Part shown: piece after piece, positions 7,169 to 9,915 of the stretch
Layout of the letters: every line of letters begins with the position of its first letter
Numbering within the stretch: position 1 is the first letter of the stretch
Program-made: the position numbers and the translations under genes
Origin: Bordetella parapertussis
GTDB lineage: Bacteria; Pseudomonadota; Gammaproteobacteria; Burkholderiales; Burkholderiaceae_A
DNA: 9,915 nucleotides
NCBI GenBank assembly: GCA_945901825.1
Contig: CAMDMC010000044.1
Location: 1 to 9,915, forward strand
Direction of reading: 5' to 3'
Notes under the pieces: model-generated
Seen by the model: only the letters and a program-made list of their open reading frames with translations
Database searches by the model: none
What the model was told of the DNA's origin: nothing

Positions 7169-8563
7169 TTAAGGGTGAAGGTCGTCTTGGGGTATTAAGC
7201 GATCAAGGCTGCTAAGTGTGGCTGTGGCCCATAACCGGCTTAAAAGTCGGTTAGTTGCATCCTTATTAAGGCGGTTTCCGTAGTCCGATAGGCGGTGCAT
7301 TTTTTCTTCGAGTTCCTTGCGGCTTAGGGTGTTACCTGGATCGCCCTTGGGGTCATCGACACGACCCTCAAGAACCTGGCCACCTTTTGTCGTCACGGTG
7401 ACCTTTCCAATCCATTTGGCAGGGTAGGCGGCATCGACCTCGGGGTCGAGCACCATCGTGACCCGGTTACGAAAGGCAATGGTGCTCTCATCGTTAAAGT
7501 GAGATTCAAATTCGATAAGGCCCGCAAAGCCATAGTGGGCGGCTAAGGCCAACACCGTTCCCATCGAGAATTTACTCTGGTGGACCGTCTGTGGGTTGGT
7601 GACTGGGCCCAGAACATCGAGAGCGCCTTGGTGAACGCGCGCCACTACAGTTTTAATTTCAGAAGGGTTCAGTGCATGATCTTTTAGGACCTTCAATAAG
7701 GCATCGACGGCAGGGTGGGTGTGGCGGCAGGAGGCATGGTATTTGAACGAGGTCTCCATAAGAGCCCAGCGATCGCCGAATCGATCGGTGAGTCTGCTTG
7801 GATCTGAGTCGCTAGACATACCTTGAGCCATGCCCTGCTTGCCTGTAAGAATGTCTTGCGCTCCCGTGAGACCCTTCTGAGCCATGAAGGCAGCCATTAG
7901 GCCTGTGCCGCTTGCATGCGCAGTGTGAAGCTGCTTGGAGTCTGCAGCATCGCGCAGAAAGGCCCAGAGACCAGCCGCCTGGGTACCCGCAGAGCCTAAG
8001 GCATGAAGCATCTGCGACGGCGAGAGCTGTAGAAGACGTCCTACCGTGGCAGCCGCCGCTAAGGTTCCAGCAGTTGCTGTGGTGTGAAATGTTTTGTAAT
8101 GAGATCGACCAAGAAACTCGCCGACTCGAATGCCAACCTCGTAACCCGCTACACAGGCGGTTAGGAATTCTCGTCCGTTTATCCCTAAGGACTGCGCCGT
8201 TGCAAGAGCAGGGGGGAAGACCACCGTGGCGGGGTGCAGCACCGAGGCATTATGCAGGTCGTCCTGTTCCACCACATGCGAGGCGGCTGCATTGGCCATA
8301 GCCGCGCAGAAGGGGGAGCTGGTTTCAAGGCCACCCAGAATTTCGCTGGGCCCGGACTGTGGCCCTTGGCCAAGCGCGACGTCGCGAATGGCGCTGACCG
8401 CCCGTGCGTTGTAGCCTGCCAGGGCAGACGCGGTCCAGTCAACAAAAAGATCCTCACAGCGCCGAAAGACCACCTCGGGTATGTTGCTGGCTTGCAGCTG
8501 AGAGGCAAACTGAGCAAGCGCAGCGGTAGGATTAAAAACTGAACTAGGTGTTGAAGCGTTCAT
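7169..8563 (-). CDS. MmgE/PrpD-family protein (2-methylcitrate dehydratase or cis-aconitate decarboxylase type)
   Basis: The family includes 2-methylcitrate dehydratase, cis-aconitate decarboxylase (which makes itaconate) and several uncharacterised groups. The 464-residue length is normal. Likely active-site elements, aligned by eye, are EQDDLHNASVLHP at 99-111 with Asp101/Asp102 and two histidines, TFHTTATAGTLAAA at 158-171 (His160), SKQLHTAHASGTG at 209-221 (Lys210), and YHASCRHTHPAVDAL at 275-289. The helical N-terminal domain and C-terminal domain both appear complete. The ATG is 3 bases after the stop of the CoA-transferase, so the two are surely cotranscribed. It converges with the acyl-CoA dehydrogenase, 27 bases away, with no terminator seen between. 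There is no prpB or prpC nearby, which argues against a methylcitrate-cycle role. The specific reaction cannot be read from sequence alone. Confidence 0.88.
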   Translation of the reverse strand: MNASTPSSVFNPTAALAQFASQLQASNIPEVVFRRCEDLFVDWTASALAGYNARAVSAIRDVALGQGPQSGPSEILGGLETSSPFCAAMANAAASHVVEQDDLHNASVLHPATVVFPPALATAQSLGINGREFLTACVAGYEVGIRVGEFLGRSHYKTFHTTATAGTLAAAATVGRLLQLSPSQMLHALGSAGTQAAGLWAFLRDAADSKQLHTAHASGTGLMAAFMAQKGLTGAQDILTGKQGMAQGMSSDSDPSRLTDRFGDRWALMETSFKYHASCRHTHPAVDALLKVLKDHALNPSEIKTVVARVHQGALDVLGPVTNPQTVHQSKFSMGTVLALAAHYGFAGLIEFESHFNDESTIAFRNRVTMVLDPEVDAAYPAKWIGKVTVTTKGGQVLEGRVDDPKGDPGNTLSRKELEEKMHRLSDYGNRLNKDATNRLLSRLWATATLSSLDRLIPQDDLHP

Positions 8564-8566
8564 GAA

Positions 8567-9763
8567 TTAAATGGCCTTGGCTGCGCGCAGGCGCTTTATG
8601 GTTGATGAGTCGAACCCCAATTCCTTCAGAATGGCGTCGGTCTGCGCACCTACTGCAGGGATGGCATCCATGCGCGGCTCATAGGCCGTGCTGCGACCAG
8701 GGGGCTTAAGCGCGGGCACAGGCCCCACTGGGGTATCCACCGGAACCCACCGATTACGGGCTCTTAGTTGTTCATGGTTCCAGAGGTCGTGCATGTTGTT
8801 CATATTGGCATTGGCAATATCAGCTTCATTAAGCTTTGTCGCCACTTGGGCTGCCGAAAAGCCAGAAAAGGCCTGTTCAATTAGGCCGGTAAGCTCTGCT
8901 CGGTTTGCACTACGCAGAGCATTGGTTTGAAAGCGCACATCGTGGGCAAGCGAGCTGTCTTGTAAAACCTTTTCACAAAAAGCAAGCCACTCCCTGTCGT
9001 TCTGTAGGCCCAGCATGACACTGCGACCGTCTCCTGCCCTAAAGGGGCCATAAGGGAAAATAGTGGCATGCGAGGCGCCTGCACGTTCTGGGGGTGGCGC
9101 GTCTTTATAGCTGTAATAAAGCGGATAGCCCATCCATTCAGCCAGCGACTCGAGCATGCTGACATCAATTCCACTGCCTTGCCCTGTCTTTGCTCGTAAA
9201 AGCAGGGCTGATTGAATGGAGCTAAAGGCATACATACCGGCCGCAATATCGGCAATGGAACAGCCCGCCTTACTTGGGCTCTCGGGGGTTCCGGTAATGG
9301 ACAAAAACCCTGCCTCACTCTGAATGAGCAGGTCGTAGGCCTTTCGATCTCGGTCGGGGCCGTCGGCGCCATAACCGGAAATATCACAAACGATAAGCCG
9401 GGGAAACAGAGCTTTGAGTTGGTCATAAGAAAGGCCCATACGGGCCGCCGCACCTGGCGCCAGGTTCTGAAGGAGGACATCAGACTTCTGTAGAAGCCTA
9501 TGAAGCGCTGACATTGCAAGCTCGTTCTTTAGATCGAGCGTGAGGCTTTCCTTCGAACGATTGACCCAGACAAAGTGAGAGGCCAGGCCGTCCACACGCG
9601 TGTCATACCGTCTTGCAAAGTCGCCTTCGCCTGGACGTTCAACCTTAATAACACGCGCCCCCAGGTCTGCAAGCTGTCGTGAGGCAAAGGGCGCGGCAAT
9701 GGCATGCTCAAGCGAAACCACGGTGATGCCTGACAGGGGGAGGGTTTGGGCATGGTCGGTCAT
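8567..9763 (-). CDS. ict: CaiB/BaiF (class III) CoA-transferase, possible itaconate CoA-transferase
   Basis: Class III CoA-transferases move CoA between carboxylic acids through an aspartyl-CoA intermediate. The 398-residue protein has the family start GITVVSLEHAIAAPFASRQLA, then LADLGARVIKVERPGEGDF at 31-49, LTLDLKN at 74-80, CDISGYGADGP at 126-136, and KAYDLLIQSEAGF at 141-153. The putative nucleophile is Asp172 in SIADIAAGMYA, matching Asp169 of formyl-CoA transferase. A GASHATIFPYGPF segment follows near 230-242. The ATG at 9763 has only a weak upstream Shine-Dalgarno match and lies 30 bases after the stop of the preceding membrane-protein gene. The PrpD-family gene follows after 3 bases. 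The itaconate assignment is inferred from the company of an Ich-like hydratase; family membership is sure, substrate is not. Confidence 0.85.
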   Translation of the reverse strand: MTDHAQTLPLSGITVVSLEHAIAAPFASRQLADLGARVIKVERPGEGDFARRYDTRVDGLASHFVWVNRSKESLTLDLKNELAMSALHRLLQKSDVLLQNLAPGAAARMGLSYDQLKALFPRLIVCDISGYGADGPDRDRKAYDLLIQSEAGFLSITGTPESPSKAGCSIADIAAGMYAFSSIQSALLLRAKTGQGSGIDVSMLESLAEWMGYPLYYSYKDAPPPERAGASHATIFPYGPFRAGDGRSVMLGLQNDREWLAFCEKVLQDSSLAHDVRFQTNALRSANRAELTGLIEQAFSGFSAAQVATKLNEADIANANMNNMHDLWNHEQLRARNRWVPVDTPVGPVPALKPPGRSTAYEPRMDAIPAVGAQTDAILKELGFDSSTIKRLRAAKAI

Positions 9764-9769
9764 GATGAC

Positions 9770-9791
9770 GGCGCGTTTCCGCAGCCTTTTT
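9770..9791 (+). terminator. Weak terminator-like hairpin with T-run, plus strand
   Basis: Read on the plus strand, GGCGCG pairs with CGC(A)GCC around a TTTC loop, with one bulged A, and is followed by five T (9787-9791). This has the form of a small Rho-independent terminator for plus-strand transcription. No plus-strand gene ends here; on the minus strand the hairpin lies between the membrane-protein stop and the CoA-transferase start and has no T-run after it. It may stop antisense reading or be chance, since the stem is only six pairs. Confidence 0.25.
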
Positions 9792-9793
9792 CG

Positions 9794-9915
9794 TTAGGCA
9801 AGCCAAATCATAACAATGGCCATCACCACCATCCCAACATCTTCCACAATGGTGACCGTGCTCATAGGAAGGTTGAAGACCGTGCCCAGACAAGCACACT
9901 GAATTTGGGTTCGGC
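9794..9915 (-). CDS. C-terminal fragment of a membrane protein, MauE/DoxX redox-associated type (runs off the right edge)
   Basis: Reading in from the right edge on the minus strand, the frame whose first full codon is at 9913 gives 39 residues and a TAA at 9796-9794. It contains IQCACLGTVFNLPM followed by TIVEDVGM and a hydrophobic tail ending IVMIWLA. A CxC pair beside a conserved glycine, then a final transmembrane helix after an acidic ED, is a pattern I recognise from the C-terminus of MauE/DoxX-like redox-associated membrane proteins, some of which have a heavy-metal-binding N-terminal domain. The pattern is strong enough to prefer this frame over the overlapping open frame that runs into the CoA-transferase. 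The gene is upstream of and same-stranded with the CoA-transferase (30-base gap), but nothing in its sequence ties it to CoA metabolism. The fragment is too short to be certain of the family. Confidence 0.6.
   Translation of the reverse strand, partial: RTQIQCACLGTVFNLPMSTVTIVEDVGMVVMAIVMIWLA

Noticed and set aside
8881..9519. A 212-codon minus-strand frame inside the CoA-transferase gene.
   Set aside because: It is an alternate reading frame of a strongly recognised gene, with no family resemblance and a biased composition.
9708..9899. An open frame of 63 codons on the minus strand with many Cys and His residues, resembling a small metal-binding protein.
   Set aside because: It overlaps the CoA-transferase start and the better-supported membrane-protein frame, and its Cys/His content comes from reading that gene out of frame.

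Overview
The window looks like a chromosomal stretch from a betaproteobacterium, most likely Burkholderiales. This rests on the gene order ureDABCEFG, the UreC and UreG sequence style, and the pairing with a CaiB/MaoC/PrpD/acyl-CoA dehydrogenase set that is common in that order. The taxon is an inference from recognition, not from a search. Coding is dense: no gene-free stretch exceeds about 160 bases, and I see no tRNA, rRNA, CRISPR array, insertion sequence or phage gene.

Left half (1-4894, all on the minus strand): a urease operon read right to left as ureD-ureA-ureB-ureC-ureE-ureF-ureG. The last gene, ureG, runs off the left edge. Genes are spaced by at most 27 bases, with three close junctions (ureB/ureC TGATG, ureC/ureE 4 bases, ureE/ureF 8-base overlap), so they are almost surely one transcript. 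UreA, UreB and UreC form the nickel enzyme that splits urea to ammonia and carbamate. UreD, UreF and UreG form the activation complex and UreE delivers nickel. All nickel and catalytic residues of UreC are intact, so the system looks functional.

Centre (4895-5051): a 157-base divergent intergenic region between ureD and a plus-strand pair. It must hold the start signals for both directions, but only weak promoter candidates are visible.

Right half (5052-9915): two plus-strand genes, a double-hotdog MaoC/HTD2-type hydratase and an acyl-CoA dehydrogenase. They converge, 27 bases apart, on a minus-strand pair: a CaiB/BaiF (class III) CoA-transferase followed 3 bases later by an MmgE/PrpD-family protein. 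The four families together match, from memory, the Pseudomonas aeruginosa itaconate-degradation locus (Ict CoA-transferase, Ich itaconyl-CoA hydratase, plus accessory acyl-CoA dehydrogenase and PrpD). They are rearranged here into two facing units. The citramalyl-CoA lyase that would complete the pathway is not in the window. At the extreme right, the last 39 residues of a minus-strand membrane protein with a CxC motif, resembling the MauE/DoxX redox-associated family, end 30 bases before the CoA-transferase.

The most useful observation is the likely C5-dicarboxylyl-CoA (itaconate-like) module with split architecture. The urease operon is well known in kind. Nothing in the window demands a wholly new system.
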